Positions 1-5,278 of a DNA stretch of 27,597 nucleotides are shown here, piece after piece. The notes beneath the pieces are model-generated. The model was not told the origin of the DNA, did not search any database, and was given only the letters and a program-made list of their open reading frames with translations. A program made the position numbers and the translations under genes. Position 1 is the first letter of the stretch, and every line of letters begins with the position of its first letter. The stretch is from a virus: IMG/VR virus record IMGVR_UViG_3300045999_004107, positions 1-27,597 of that record; one strand, given 5' to 3'.

Positions 1-186
1 TGCGAGGGGGTCAGGATCGTCAAGAAAAGCCCCCATGCCACTGTGAGTCCAGAGTTTTAACTTCACCGCCAGCCGCAGCGCATCGCCATCGTCTTCAATG
101 GGGTTCCACTGGTTAAACTCAATCCGCATCTTTGCTTCTTCCAGACCATAAGCCTTCGCTGCGAGTTCAAGTAGTTCTCTGTCCAT
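1..186 (-). CDS. Partial phage ABA-sandwich-type protein (N-terminal 62 aa)
   Basis: The ATG at 186 opens a frame that stays open for 62 codons and runs off the left edge, so the C-terminus is missing. The product has a short helical start, then a W-N-P-I-E-D-D-G-D-A-L-R-L-A-V-K-L stretch at about residues 27-43. That W-x-P-x-x-D-x-x-x-A-x-x-L signature is typical of the small phage proteins carrying the 'Phage ABA sandwich' domain, whose function is unknown. GAGGGG, inside the last codons of the preceding gene, serves as ribosome binding site. The start lies one base after that gene's stop, so it is the last gene visible in the leftward early operon. The family call is by eye. Confidence 0.72.
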   Translation of the reverse strand, partial: MDRELLELAAKAYGLEEAKMRIEFNQWNPIEDDGDALRLAVKLKLWTHSGMGAFLDDPDPLA

Positions 187-187
187 A

Positions 188-472
188 TCACATCCCCTCA
201 TCGGCCAGTGCTTCGGCCAAGATTAAAAGAAATAATTGTTTCTGCATAGCAGTTGCGTTCATAGTTTTGTCCCAGCAATAACTAAATTCATTTGACCGTG
301 ATAAGTAATCGTCAATCGCGGCGAGGCCGTAGTGACCTAGTACGTCGTGTAGGTACGCCTTTTTCGCGATGGTCTCTGCGGCTTTGCGTACCTCCGTGCT
401 AATCGGGCCGTACTGATATTCAAGTTGGTCAGGACTCGCCCCACGGGCGGCAGCGTGTAGTAAGCGGCTCAT
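188..472 (-). CDS. Hypothetical phage protein, 94 aa
   Basis: This is a small, predominantly helical soluble protein with no family I recognise. It has an amphipathic segment at about residues 25-58 and a hydrophobic, probably helical C-terminus rich in Leu and Ala (about 77-90). No Cys pairs or catalytic motif stand out. Its ATG overlaps the stop of the 39-aa membrane protein gene upstream (ATGA), and it ends one base before the next gene. That packing is the main evidence that it is real. It is probably an accessory early protein. Confidence 0.7.
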   Translation of the reverse strand: MSRLLHAAARGASPDQLEYQYGPISTEVRKAAETIAKKAYLHDVLGHYGLAAIDDYLSRSNEFSYCWDKTMNATAMQKQLFLLILAEALADEGM

Positions 473-588
473 GTCAAATACCCCGCCATAAAAAATAGTG
501 CCACCAACGCAAGCAGCGCGAGGAAAATGGCAACGGCGGTGTCTAGCCAGCCGTAGGCAAATAAATCTTCAATCTCATCGTCTTTCAT
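469..588 (-). CDS. Small single-span membrane protein, 39 aa
   Basis: This short gene fills the only gap in the overlapping chain. It starts at ATG 588 and shares an ATGA overlap with the gene before it (stop at 585-587). Its TGA at 469-471 makes another ATGA overlap with the start of the 94-aa gene at 472. The product has an acidic N-terminus (M-K-D-D-E-I-E-D) and then a strongly hydrophobic stretch at about residues 17-37, rich in Ala, Leu, Val and Phe, ending G-Y-L-T. An inner-membrane microprotein is the obvious reading. Its role is unknown: a superinfection-exclusion peptide or host-membrane modulator are possibilities only. AGGAGA upstream is a good ribosome binding site. Confidence 0.75.
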   Translation of the reverse strand: MKDDEIEDLFAYGWLDTAVAIFLALLALVALFFMAGYLT

Positions 589-830
589 TTGGCTTCTCCT
601 TTAGCTATTGCTGCAGTGGTGCGGACATCCCAATCCTTGACAAGATTGCGCGAACTTGACGCCCGAATGATCTTGCGCGACTCTTTCAATACCTTTAGCA
701 ACTCCTGATTCGCCTCATGGAGTCGGCGCAGTTCGGCAGCGGCTTCTTCTGTGTCTCGCTGGTGCTTATCACCGGCTGCATATAGGTCAAGTCGGTTAGC
801 CAGCCGCAAGGCTTCTGGTTGTGTTGTCAT
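585..830 (-). CDS. Hypothetical coiled-coil phage protein, 81 aa
   Basis: The frame extends further upstream, but the ATG at 830 is preferred. It overlaps the previous stop as ATGA and is preceded by GAGGGAA, whereas the extension translates to an Arg/His/Cys-rich shadow of the previous gene. The product is charged and helical, with a likely coiled coil at about residues 23-50 (Glu/Leu/Arg heptads around R-D-T-E-E-A-A-A-E-L-R-R-L). Small coiled-coil proteins of this look are common in phage early regions and have no known function. Confidence 0.75.
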   Translation of the reverse strand: MTTQPEALRLANRLDLYAAGDKHQRDTEEAAAELRRLHEANQELLKVLKESRKIIRASSSRNLVKDWDVRTTAAIAKGEAK

Positions 831-1042
831 TTCTGTTCCCTCGCTTTCAACATGGCATCTGCCATTTCGTAGGCAATTGCTGCGACTGTCCCGGTGGTGT
901 TGCCCTGCCATGACGGGTCAACTAAAAGAGCCCCCATCGCTTTGCCAGCAAAGTAATCGCGCAGGGTCATGCCTTTGTCGTTCCAAAGATTACCTGCACC
1001 GCCCTCATTGGGAAACGCTGGGCCTCCTGTGCTTGTTGTCAT
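827..1042 (-). CDS. Conserved phage protein of the MTLRDYFAGKAM type, 71 aa
   Basis: The sequence has the layout of a very common phage/prophage small protein: a Gly/Asn/Pro-rich start ending in G-P-A-F-P-N, then M-T-L-R-D-Y-F-A-G-K-A-M (residues 25-36), a variable middle, and an A-Y-E-M-A-D-A-M-L-K-A-R-E helix at the C-terminus. The biochemical role of this family is not established to my knowledge. It is joined by four-base ATGA overlaps to both neighbours, so its translation is probably coupled to theirs. Confidence 0.85.
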   Translation of the reverse strand: MTTSTGGPAFPNEGGAGNLWNDKGMTLRDYFAGKAMGALLVDPSWQGNTTGTVAAIAYEMADAMLKAREQK

Positions 1043-1320
1043 GTCAACTCCTTTAGTTGTGCTTGCAACCGTATATGAAAGCTATCCTCGCCATCGTCAC
1101 CAGACAGCAGCCAGTCAATGCGCTGTGCATAAACGTAAGCCAGCTTTAGTGCCTTTACAGCCTTCTCAAATTCAACGATGGTTTCTGAGGTGTAGTGCCA
1201 ACCAATGTCTGAGCCCCATTCATCCTTTTCAGTGCTGTCGTTATTCAGGATGGCAGAGCCAATGCTATCTGCTATGTCCAGCATAACGTGTTGCTTGTAG
1301 TCAAAGTGTCCGCCGCTCAT
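1039..1320 (-). CDS. Conserved phage protein of the MSGGHFDYKQ type, 93 aa
   Basis: The N-terminus M-S-G-G-H-F-D-Y-K-Q is a hallmark of a widespread phage protein family of unknown function. An A-D-S/E-I segment and a C-terminal A-x-x-x-x-R-I-D-W-L-L-S-G-D-D-G-E-D-x-F region also fit. An in-frame ATG lies two codons upstream at 1326. I chose the ATG at 1320 because it overlaps the preceding stop as ATGA, the rule in this operon, and because GAGGGAG then sits at a proper distance. Confidence 0.85.
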   Translation of the reverse strand: MSGGHFDYKQHVMLDIADSIGSAILNNDSTEKDEWGSDIGWHYTSETIVEFEKAVKALKLAYVYAQRIDWLLSGDDGEDSFHIRLQAQLKELT

Positions 1321-1499
1321 TCCCATGCTCCCTCTTCAAACTCGTTTACATGTTCCAGTGCAAAGATCATTAGCTGTTTGATCACACCGGGTGTAATCTT
1401 CACATCTGATCCTTCTCCATCAACAAACCTGATCCAATCACCATAAACTTGAAGCTTACGTGCGTTGTCTATCTCTGCCCCGTCAGAACTAAGGTTCAT
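1317..1499 (-). CDS. Hypothetical phage protein, 60 aa
   Basis: This is a small acidic protein with alternating hydrophobic residues in the middle (around L-Q-V-Y-G-D-W-I-R-F-V-D) and an acidic tail (E-F-E-E-G-A-W-E). The pattern suggests a short beta hairpin followed by a helix. I recognise no family. ATGA overlaps at both ends place it firmly in the coupled operon, which is the chief reason to call it. Confidence 0.7.
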   Translation of the reverse strand: MNLSSDGAEIDNARKLQVYGDWIRFVDGEGSDVKITPGVIKQLMIFALEHVNEFEEGAWE

Positions 1500-1729
1500 G
1501 TCCGATTTCCCCGTGCCGTTGTTGCCCTGTCAAAGGCTCTAGATAAGTCTCTGTTGCGATCTTTGGTGCCGATTGGTATACGGGCCTTGGCAAACAGGTT
1601 TGCGTTAGCCTCGGCCTCCTCAAACGATTTAGCAAGCCACACTGCCTCTGAGCGGTGCTTGCGTTTAGCAATCGCCTGCTTGATTTGCAGGTCAGTTGCT
1701 TTTTTGGTGACTTCTTCGGAGTCGCTCAT
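1496..1729 (-). CDS. Hypothetical helical phage protein, 77 aa
   Basis: The ATG at 1729 is chosen because it overlaps the upstream stop (ATGA). The upstream part of the same frame is a Gly/Arg/Cys-rich shadow of the previous gene. The protein is highly charged (Lys, Glu, Arg) and probably all-helical, with a central A-I-A-K-R-K-H-R-S-E-A-V-W-L-A segment and a basic C-terminus. It could bind nucleic acid, but no domain is recognisable. Its stop overlaps the next start by ATGA. Confidence 0.72.
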   Translation of the reverse strand: MSDSEEVTKKATDLQIKQAIAKRKHRSEAVWLAKSFEEAEANANLFAKARIPIGTKDRNRDLSRAFDRATTARGNRT

Positions 1730-1920
1730 GCTGTCACCTCTTGAGCCAAGATGGCTTGCAGGCCAGCCAGCAGTTGCTCTGCCTCTGCACGGGTCATGGT
1801 GGCATATGCCGATCCGCCCCGCACCTGCAAGTGCAGCCATGCACCTCCATCATCCCACTCGGAGACGGAAATTTTGGCACCCTCTTGGGTGCTCACGATG
1901 GTTTCGATTTCGTTTGTCAT
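1726..1920 (-). CDS. Hypothetical small beta-rich phage protein, 64 aa; first gene after promoter P1
   Basis: This is the first gene downstream of the leftward promoter/operator at 1957-1993, with AAGGAT as ribosome binding site about seven bases before ATG 1920. The product has a beta-like first half (I-S-V-S-E-W-D-D-G-G-A-W-L-H-L-Q-V) followed by an amphipathic helix (T-R-A-E-A-E-Q-L-L-A-G-L-Q-A-I-L). This beta-plus-C-terminal-helix layout is frequent in small phage proteins of unknown function. As the first gene of its transcript it opens the coupled series down to at least position 1. Confidence 0.8.
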   Translation of the reverse strand: MTNEIETIVSTQEGAKISVSEWDDGGAWLHLQVRGGSAYATMTRAEAEQLLAGLQAILAQEVTA

Positions 1921-1956
1921 TTCGCTATCCTTTTGGTGTTACCGGTCTTGCTGACC

Positions 1957-1993
1957 GTGATGTTAGTGTAACCGCAAATTACACATCAAGCAA
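1957..1993 (-). promoter_or_regulatory. Leftward promoter P1 with inverted-repeat operator
   Basis: Reading leftward, TTGCTT (1993-1988) and TACACT (1970-1965) are separated by 17 bases, a plausible sigma-70 promoter. A perfect inverted repeat, GTGTAA-N7-TTACAC (1984-1966), fills the spacer and overlaps the -10. The 29 bases at 1957-1985 match those at 3037-3065 with three mismatches, so the element is duplicated with its operator. The -35 overlaps the stop of the 55-aa gene upstream. The repressor or activator that binds is unknown. Confidence 0.72.
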
Positions 1994-2153
1994 TACTTGA
2001 CTGTTTTTTAAGGTCTTCCATCTTGAGATGGGCCAGCAGTTGCTCGATCGGCTGGGTGATCCGAGGCTCGTGGTTACGCTGTTTGATATACCGCTCGATC
2101 TCCACAATGATGTAGTCACACCCGTGGTCGAAGCCTTTGATGTATTCGCTCAT
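1986..2153 (-). CDS. Hypothetical phage protein, 55 aa
   Basis: The ATG at 2153 is preferred over a TTG seven codons upstream, because M-S-E-Y-I-K-G-F-D-H-G-C-D-Y looks like a natural N-terminus. The rest is helical and charged, with the pattern Y-I-I-V-E-I-E-R-Y-I followed by I-E-Q-L-L-A-H-L-K. I recognise no family. It ends at the -35 of promoter P1 and begins 11 bases after the stop of the 51-aa gene, so it is the last gene of the P2 transcript before P1 renews transcription. Confidence 0.7.
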   Translation of the reverse strand: MSEYIKGFDHGCDYIIVEIERYIKQRNHEPRITQPIEQLLAHLKMEDLKKQSSIA

Positions 2154-2164
2154 GGTGGACTCGT

Positions 2165-2320
2165 TCACAGGCAATCATGGATGTTTTCACACCACACCTC
2201 GCTGATGACAAACGGTGCCTCATCCACCACAAGGTCAATCGCATCCTGTGCGCTCGGTGCCTCAACCTGATGCTCTGAGGTGATGTTCTTTTCGCTTAAG
2301 ATTTTTACTGTGTAGATCAT
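2165..2320 (-). CDS. Hypothetical small phage protein, 51 aa
   Basis: AGGAG lies seven to eight bases before ATG 2320, a strong ribosome binding site. The longer frame upstream is Ser/Thr/Arg-rich noise antisense to nothing useful. The protein begins with a beta strand (M-I-Y-T-V-K-I-L), then an amphipathic helix (S-A-Q-D-A-I-D-L-V-V-D), then I-S-E-V-W-C-E-N-I. The beta-alpha-beta pattern resembles small DUF-type phage proteins, but I cannot name the family. Confidence 0.75.
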   Translation of the reverse strand: MIYTVKILSEKNITSEHQVEAPSAQDAIDLVVDEAPFVISEVWCENIHDCL

Positions 2321-2354
2321 GGTGTTCTCCTGTGGGGCCGAAGCCCCGTGTGGT

Positions 2355-2660
2355 TTACTTGATGAGATGGTTAACGTACTTGCTCCACTGGCTGTCAGTA
2401 GTCTTGTACTTCTTGATAAACGCCTTGAGCATCCTGATGTCCTTTTGTGCAATCTTGTTGGCGTTTCGGTCGTCACCCATACGCATCTCATCACTGTTGA
2501 TGTGGCCGTCCTCAAAGTAAGTGGAGAGGCGGTACTCAGCCTCGCTCACAATCTCTGCGTCGGTGTAGTCATCTGGCTCTTTGTTGTCGTCGGCGCAAAT
2601 GCACTCAAAGGCAAATTGCATTTCAGGGATTGCCGTTGCGGCTTTTACTATTGCTCTCAT
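2355..2660 (-). CDS. Hypothetical phage protein, 101 aa
   Basis: The gene has a good start with AAGGAAAG upstream of ATG 2660. The product is mixed alpha/beta with an acidic middle (A-D-D-N-K-E-P-D-D-Y-T-D-A-E-I) and a basic, helical C-terminus (A-F-I-K-K-Y-K-T-T-D). Two Cys lie close together (C-I-C, residues 20-22). I do not recognise the family. It is the second gene after promoter P2 and is separated from its neighbours by short gaps rather than overlaps. Confidence 0.72.
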   Translation of the reverse strand: MRAIVKAATAIPEMQFAFECICADDNKEPDDYTDAEIVSEAEYRLSTYFEDGHINSDEMRMGDDRNANKIAQKDIRMLKAFIKKYKTTDSQWSKYVNHLIK

Positions 2661-2702
2661 TTCACTTTCCTTCGCTGTTATGCCCCCAAAGGGGCGTTGG
2701 GT

Positions 2703-2990
2703 TTATTTGCTGGTGACCTTGACAGAGAAAACTGCGGTGGTTTTGGTGTGACGAGCAATCTGCTCGGCAGTAGCACCCAGCTCGGCGAACAGGGCCTTGC
2801 TGTCAACCGTAGAGCGGTTGGACTCAGAGTAGGTGGCGCGGAACAGGTCGCCGTCAACAACCTTGTCGCCACCCATGCTGGCGGAATCCTTGATGGCATC
2901 CTTGATCAGGTCAGCCTGCTTGGTCAGGGCTGCGATCTGGGCCAACAGGGTGCCGAGGGTGTCGACGTCGTGGGTGATGGTAGTGTTCAT
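2703..2990 (-). CDS. Conserved phage protein, 95 aa; first gene after promoter P2
   Basis: The N-terminal half is a helix with heptad character (D-T-L-G-T-L-L-A-Q-I-A-A-L-T-K-Q-A-D, about residues 10-27), ending in D-A-I-K-D. The C-terminal half has a Y-S-E-S-N-R-S-T-V-D-S-K-A-L-F-A-E-L pattern and closes with A-R-H-T-K-T-T-A-V-F-S-V-K-V. Proteins with this helix-then-'R-x-T-V-D-x-K-A-L...H-T-K' architecture are common in Burkholderiales phages. Their function is unknown to me. Being first behind P2 suggests strong early expression. The ribosome binding site is weak (AGAAAGA). Confidence 0.8.
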   Translation of the reverse strand: MNTTITHDVDTLGTLLAQIAALTKQADLIKDAIKDSASMGGDKVVDGDLFRATYSESNRSTVDSKALFAELGATAEQIARHTKTTAVFSVKVTSK

Positions 2991-3036
2991 GTCGCTGGTC
3001 TTTCTGTGTTACCTGACTTGCGGTATTGCTTTGTCA

Positions 3037-3074
3037 GTGATGCTAGTGTAAGCCCAAATTACACAATACGCCAA
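3037..3074 (-). promoter_or_regulatory. Leftward promoter P2 with inverted-repeat operator
   Basis: Reading leftward, TTGGCG (3074-3069) and TACACT (3050-3045) are 18 bases apart. GTGTAA-N7-TTACAC (3064-3046) forms the same perfect 6-bp inverted repeat as in P1, again between -35 and -10. The block 3037-3065 differs from P1's 1957-1985 at only three positions, two of them inside the N7 spacer. Conservation of the repeat arms with drift in the spacer points to a protein-binding operator. Confidence 0.72.
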
Positions 3075-3079
3075 CTATT

Positions 3080-3382
3080 TCAAATTATTTTTATAGGGAC
3101 AAACCCTAATAGGGTTCGGGTGTCGTTTAGCAGGTCGGCTTCGTCGTAGCCGTAGTGCGTGGGGAAGCCCTTTGTGCCGAGCCCGTGGAGGCCCGTCTTG
3201 CCCCTGTGATGCTCTGGGCACAGAGGTATGACGTCATAGTGGCTTGCGCGTCTCCCAGCCCCTGTTCCGGCCCTTGGATGATGTATCTCAGCAGGCGTCC
3301 CCTCGTACCCCATCCTGCGGCAGACAGCACAACCCAGTTCCGCTACCCGGCTCATGTGCTTTTTCTCAGCCAGCGTTGTCAT
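3080..3382 (-). CDS. Ref-like HNH nuclease (RecA-dependent nuclease family), 100 aa
   Basis: The protein has the compact zinc/HNH layout of Ref-family proteins. C18-A-V-C21 is followed by E-I-H34-H35-P, then H-Y-D-V-I-P-L-C55-P-E-H58-H59-R and a Gly-rich tail with G-L-H-G-L-G-T-K-G-F. In phage P1, Ref is a RecA-dependent single-strand-directed nuclease that stimulates recombination. By analogy this protein could cut displaced strands during recombination or host DNA damage. It is shorter than P1 Ref and consists only of the catalytic HNH part. It is the last gene before promoter P2. ATGA overlap couples it to the 66-aa gene upstream. The family call is by motif. Confidence 0.8.
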   Translation of the reverse strand: MTTLAEKKHMSRVAELGCAVCRRMGYEGTPAEIHHPRAGTGAGRRASHYDVIPLCPEHHRGKTGLHGLGTKGFPTHYGYDEADLLNDTRTLLGFVPIKII

Positions 3383-3579
3383 CTGCTCACGGCGTCAATC
3401 TGAGACCTGATCCACTCTGGCCCAAGCCGAATCAGTGCAATCCTCTGGCTCTGGGTCAGCTTGATTGAGTACGTAACCGATAGCGACTCACCTGACCGCT
3501 TATTTTGGTCGATACGCTTGTCTCTTCGGTTGTATTTCCGCTCGTGGCTGATGCGCTCGAACTCTTCATCTTCGGTCAT
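3379..3579 (-). CDS. Hypothetical basic phage protein, 66 aa
   Basis: The start at ATG 3579 is set by the ATGA overlap with the preceding stop; the frame upstream of it is out-of-frame shadow. The N-terminal half is very charged (E-D-E-E-F-E-R, then Arg/Lys-rich K-Y-N-R-R-D-K-R-I-D-Q-N-K-R). The C-terminal half resembles a small ribbon-helix-helix or winged element (T-Y-S-I-K-L-T-Q-S-Q-R-I-A-L-I-R-L-G-P-E-W-I). The I-K-L-T-x-x-Q-R-x-x-L-x-x-L-G-x-x-W-I-R pattern is typical of small Arc/CopG-like phage DNA-binding proteins, so a DNA-binding role is plausible but unproven. Confidence 0.72.
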   Translation of the reverse strand: MTEDEEFERISHERKYNRRDKRIDQNKRSGESLSVTYSIKLTQSQRIALIRLGPEWIRSQIDAVSR

Positions 3580-3920
3580 ATCGTGGCTTTCCCTTCTGCC
3601 CTGTTGCTGGCCTCTTGTGAGCGCCAAACTTCGATCCTTGCCTGCGCGGCTATTAGCATCCACCGCAGCTCCTCGCGGATCTCCACGGCCTGCTGTAAGG
3701 CCAGCAGGTGATCTTTGTATCGTTGCGACGCATACGCCTCGCGCTCTTGCATGACGGCCGTCTTGTGATCCCTCATTTCGGCCTTGATCATCTCCTCAGC
3801 CTTGATCGTCTTGCGTAGCTCTTCCATATAAACCTTGTTGGCCTCGGCCTGCGCGTAAGCTTTGCTCTTGGCAATCATGAAGTCGACCGCAGCTTGAGGA
3901 TCAATCAGTTTTTCGCTCAT
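3576..3920 (-). CDS. Conserved helical phage protein ending in a WRSQEASNR-type motif, 114 aa
   Basis: The start at ATG 3920 is fixed by an ATGA overlap. The protein is nearly all helical: D-P-Q-A-A-V-D-F-M near the N-terminus, a long Lys/Glu/Ala-rich coiled coil in the middle, and a conserved C-terminus L-R-W-M-L-I-A-A-Q-A-R-I-E-V-W-R-S-Q-E-A-S-N-R. That C-terminal signature recurs in phage proteins next to recombination and replication genes, but its function is unknown to me. Its position, two genes after RusA, suggests a recombination or annealing accessory role, which is inference from context only. Confidence 0.8.
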   Translation of the reverse strand: MSEKLIDPQAAVDFMIAKSKAYAQAEANKVYMEELRKTIKAEEMIKAEMRDHKTAVMQEREAYASQRYKDHLLALQQAVEIREELRWMLIAAQARIEVWRSQEASNRAEGKATI

Positions 3921-4120
3921 GCGCCCTCCAAAAATAATGCGTCGCCGGCCTTGATGGGGAACCAGACGCCCCATGCTACGACCTGCTGGACGTCCATGTG
4001 CTCAAGGAACCCGTCAACCGTACCAATCCGGTATTCGGTATCACCGTCCTCGGTCTGGACCTTGGCAATACCAATCTTGCCCTTGCGACCCTCAAACCAC
4101 TTAACTTTCATCGGTGTCAT
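3917..4120 (-). CDS. Hypothetical phage protein, 67 aa
   Basis: ATG 4120 overlaps the rusA stop as ATGA and is the preferred start; the upstream extension is Cys-rich shadow. The product looks like a small beta-barrel or Sso7d/SH3-like protein: alternating strands V-K-W-F-E-G-R-K-G-K-I-G-I-A-K-V, then T-E-Y-R-I-G-T-V, then V-V-A-W-G-V-W-F-P. The basic K-W-F-E-G-R-K-G-K start could contact nucleic acid. I recognise no named family. Its stop overlaps the next start by ATGA. Confidence 0.7.
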   Translation of the reverse strand: MTPMKVKWFEGRKGKIGIAKVQTEDGDTEYRIGTVDGFLEHMDVQQVVAWGVWFPIKAGDALFLEGA

Positions 4121-4539
4121 TCTTTTTCCTTGATCAAAACATCTACACCAGCAGTCGCTGCATACACTTTGCGGACATGACACTCCACGATCTGGCTGTC
4201 GTCAACAAAAATAATGCTGTTCATCGCATCACAGATGCTTTTGGCCACGTTGTCCCAATCAGGCTTCTTGCATGGCCACTCAGAGCCGTTCAAACAGGCC
4301 TCTACGCGCTTTTTGGGGTATGACTTAGGCACTGATAGCCTAATGTAGATTGCAGCCTCTAGCGCCGTTTCTAGCGGTTTGCTGCTGCCCATTGCCTGCA
4401 AAGCGTAAAACCGTACTTGATCTTCGTAGCTGCTTGTTTTGGCGTCGGTGTAGGTTGCAACAAAGTTGCCACGCCGGGCAAACCTTGGCCTGCCTTTGCC
4501 ATGCGGCGGGCCGGGGACGGTGAACATAATTTGCATCAT
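4117..4539 (-). CDS. rusA: RusA-like Holliday junction resolvase, 140 aa
   Basis: RusA proteins are small dimeric nucleases that cut Holliday junctions symmetrically. This one begins with the typical strand and turn F-T-V-P-G-P-P-H-G-K-G-R-P-R-F (residues 6-20). It carries the catalytic core K-P-D94-W-D96-N97-V-A-K100-S-I-C-D-A-M-N, followed by F-V-D113-D114-S-Q-I. These match the metal-binding Asp residues and the conserved Lys of E. coli RusA in order and approximate spacing. Length is normal for the family. ATG 4539 overlaps the previous stop (ATGA); a second ATG follows directly. It probably resolves recombination or replication intermediates made with the SSB-like protein, exonuclease and Ref-like protein. 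Confidence 0.93.
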   Translation of the reverse strand: MMQIMFTVPGPPHGKGRPRFARRGNFVATYTDAKTSSYEDQVRFYALQAMGSSKPLETALEAAIYIRLSVPKSYPKKRVEACLNGSEWPCKKPDWDNVAKSICDAMNSIIFVDDSQIVECHVRKVYAATAGVDVLIKEKE

Positions 4540-4784
4540 TGGTTCTGCACCGGGATGCGGTTGACCATGTGCTCGGCTGCAGTTCGAAGGGCGGTACAAA
4601 CTGTACCCTTGTCCTCAGCGTTGGCCATGTCCAAGAGCATCTGGGCACAGGCCCGGCGCTCGAGGTACATGGCCTGTTTGGTCGTGTGGACAGCGATCAA
4701 CACAATCTCGGCCTTGGCTTCAGCTAGTGCTTGGTTGAACTCGTTCTGCGTAAAAAGGGTTTTGCCCTGTTCAAAAATGTTCAT
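4536..4784 (-). CDS. Hypothetical helical phage protein, 82 aa
   Basis: The product is an alpha-helical protein with an amphipathic N-terminal half (F-N-Q-A-L-A-E-A-K-A-E-I-V-L-I-A-V) and a second helix around Y-L-E-R-R-A-C-A-Q-M-L-L-D-M-A. It has two Cys but no clear metal site. No family is recognised. ATGA overlaps on both sides couple it to the gene before it and to rusA after it, so co-regulation with rusA is nearly certain. Confidence 0.75.
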   Translation of the reverse strand: MNIFEQGKTLFTQNEFNQALAEAKAEIVLIAVHTTKQAMYLERRACAQMLLDMANAEDKGTVCTALRTAAEHMVNRIPVQNQ

Positions 4785-4993
4785 TTCATTGCCCTAATTT
4801 TGGTGTGAATGATTGCAGTGATGCCGGGAAAGTCCTGCTCCAGTTCCTTGAACCGGGCTATCAGGTAATCCCTCCGGCCGTCTTTCAGCGCTTGGTCGCC
4901 ACCGGCCAGAGCCAGCTCGGCGTAGGTCTGGGTCAATGTCTCCAACCAGTCCAAGCGCAGTTGTGATGTCGGCGGTGGTGTGGTCGTGTCCAT
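4781..4993 (-). CDS. Hypothetical phage protein, 70 aa, overlapping another reading frame
   Basis: After a Thr/Pro start (M-D-T-T-T-P-P-P-T-S-Q), the protein has a convincing helical body: L-D-W-L-E-T-L-T-Q-T-Y-A-E-L-A-L-A-G-G-D-Q-A-L-K-D-G, split here across a G-G-D turn, then R-R-D-Y-L-I-A-R-F-K-E-L-E. The 'A-L-x-x-G-x-x-x-Y-L-x-A-R-F-x-E-L-E' end looks like a conserved small phage protein. It overlaps the upstream 80-aa frame by about 200 bases. The ATGA overlap downstream supports its C-terminal boundary. Confidence 0.72.
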   Translation of the reverse strand: MDTTTPPPTSQLRLDWLETLTQTYAELALAGGDQALKDGRRDYLIARFKELEQDFPGITAIIHTKIRAMK

Positions 4994-5036
4994 CTTTTAC
5001 CTCGTCAAGCAGTTTGTGAGCTTCAAAGTAGTTCAC
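4794..5036 (-). CDS. Probable GTG-start phage protein, up to 80 aa, dual-coded with its neighbour
   Basis: GTG 5036 overlaps the previous stop as GTGA, the same coupling used elsewhere in this operon. The first 40 residues (V-N-Y-F-E-A-H-K-L-L-D-E-V-K-D-G-H-D, then I-T-T-A-L-G-L-V-G-D-I) match the style of a small phage family with 'A-H-x-L-L-D-x-V-x-x-G ... I-x-x-A-L-x-x-x-G-D'. Beyond that the frame becomes Arg/Gly/Ser-rich and runs 200 bases across the 70-aa gene. Either the C-terminus is an untrimmed tail or the region is truly dual coding. The N-terminal part is the well-supported portion. Confidence 0.55.
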   Translation of the reverse strand: MNYFEAHKLLDEVKDGHDHTTADITTALGLVGDIDPDLRRAGSGRWRPSAERRPEGLPDSPVQGTGAGLSRHHCNHSHQN

Positions 5037-5278
5037 CACTTTTCTCCAGACTGGTTGTACCAATCGGACACCGGCTTGGACAGGGTTTGCCGGTCTGCCC
5101 ACTGCTTGTAGGTGGACGTTCCTTCGTTCTTCGGCTTCGCGCCCCACTGGTGGTGGCTGCACTTCGGGGGTGATCCCTCCATCCGGACAGACCACAAGTT
5201 CGGACAACCCGGATGCGAGCAATAAAGCTTGTCGTCAGTTTGGACGGGCTCTTCTTTACGAAAATTAGTTAGTGCCAT
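5033..5278 (-). CDS. Small zinc-ribbon-like phage protein, 81 aa
   Basis: The product has C20-S-H-P-G-C25 and, 14 residues later, C40-S-H42-H43. That is a plausible single zinc site around the segment N-L-W-S-V-R-M-E-G-S-P-P-K. This looks like a phage 'zinc-finger-like' small protein; no named family is certain. The C-terminus (S-D-W-Y-N-Q-S-G-E-K-W) is polar. It overlaps the stop of the DUF1376 gene by 14 bases and its own stop forms a GTGA overlap with the next gene. It may assist the adjacent replication protein, but this is inferred only from position. Confidence 0.75.
   Translation of the reverse strand: MALTNFRKEEPVQTDDKLYCSHPGCPNLWSVRMEGSPPKCSHHQWGAKPKNEGTSTYKQWADRQTLSKPVSDWYNQSGEKW

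Noticed and set aside
2319-3149. 276-aa rightward frame
   Set aside because: It runs antisense to three well-supported leftward small genes and promoter P2, lacks a good ribosome binding site and shows no domain.
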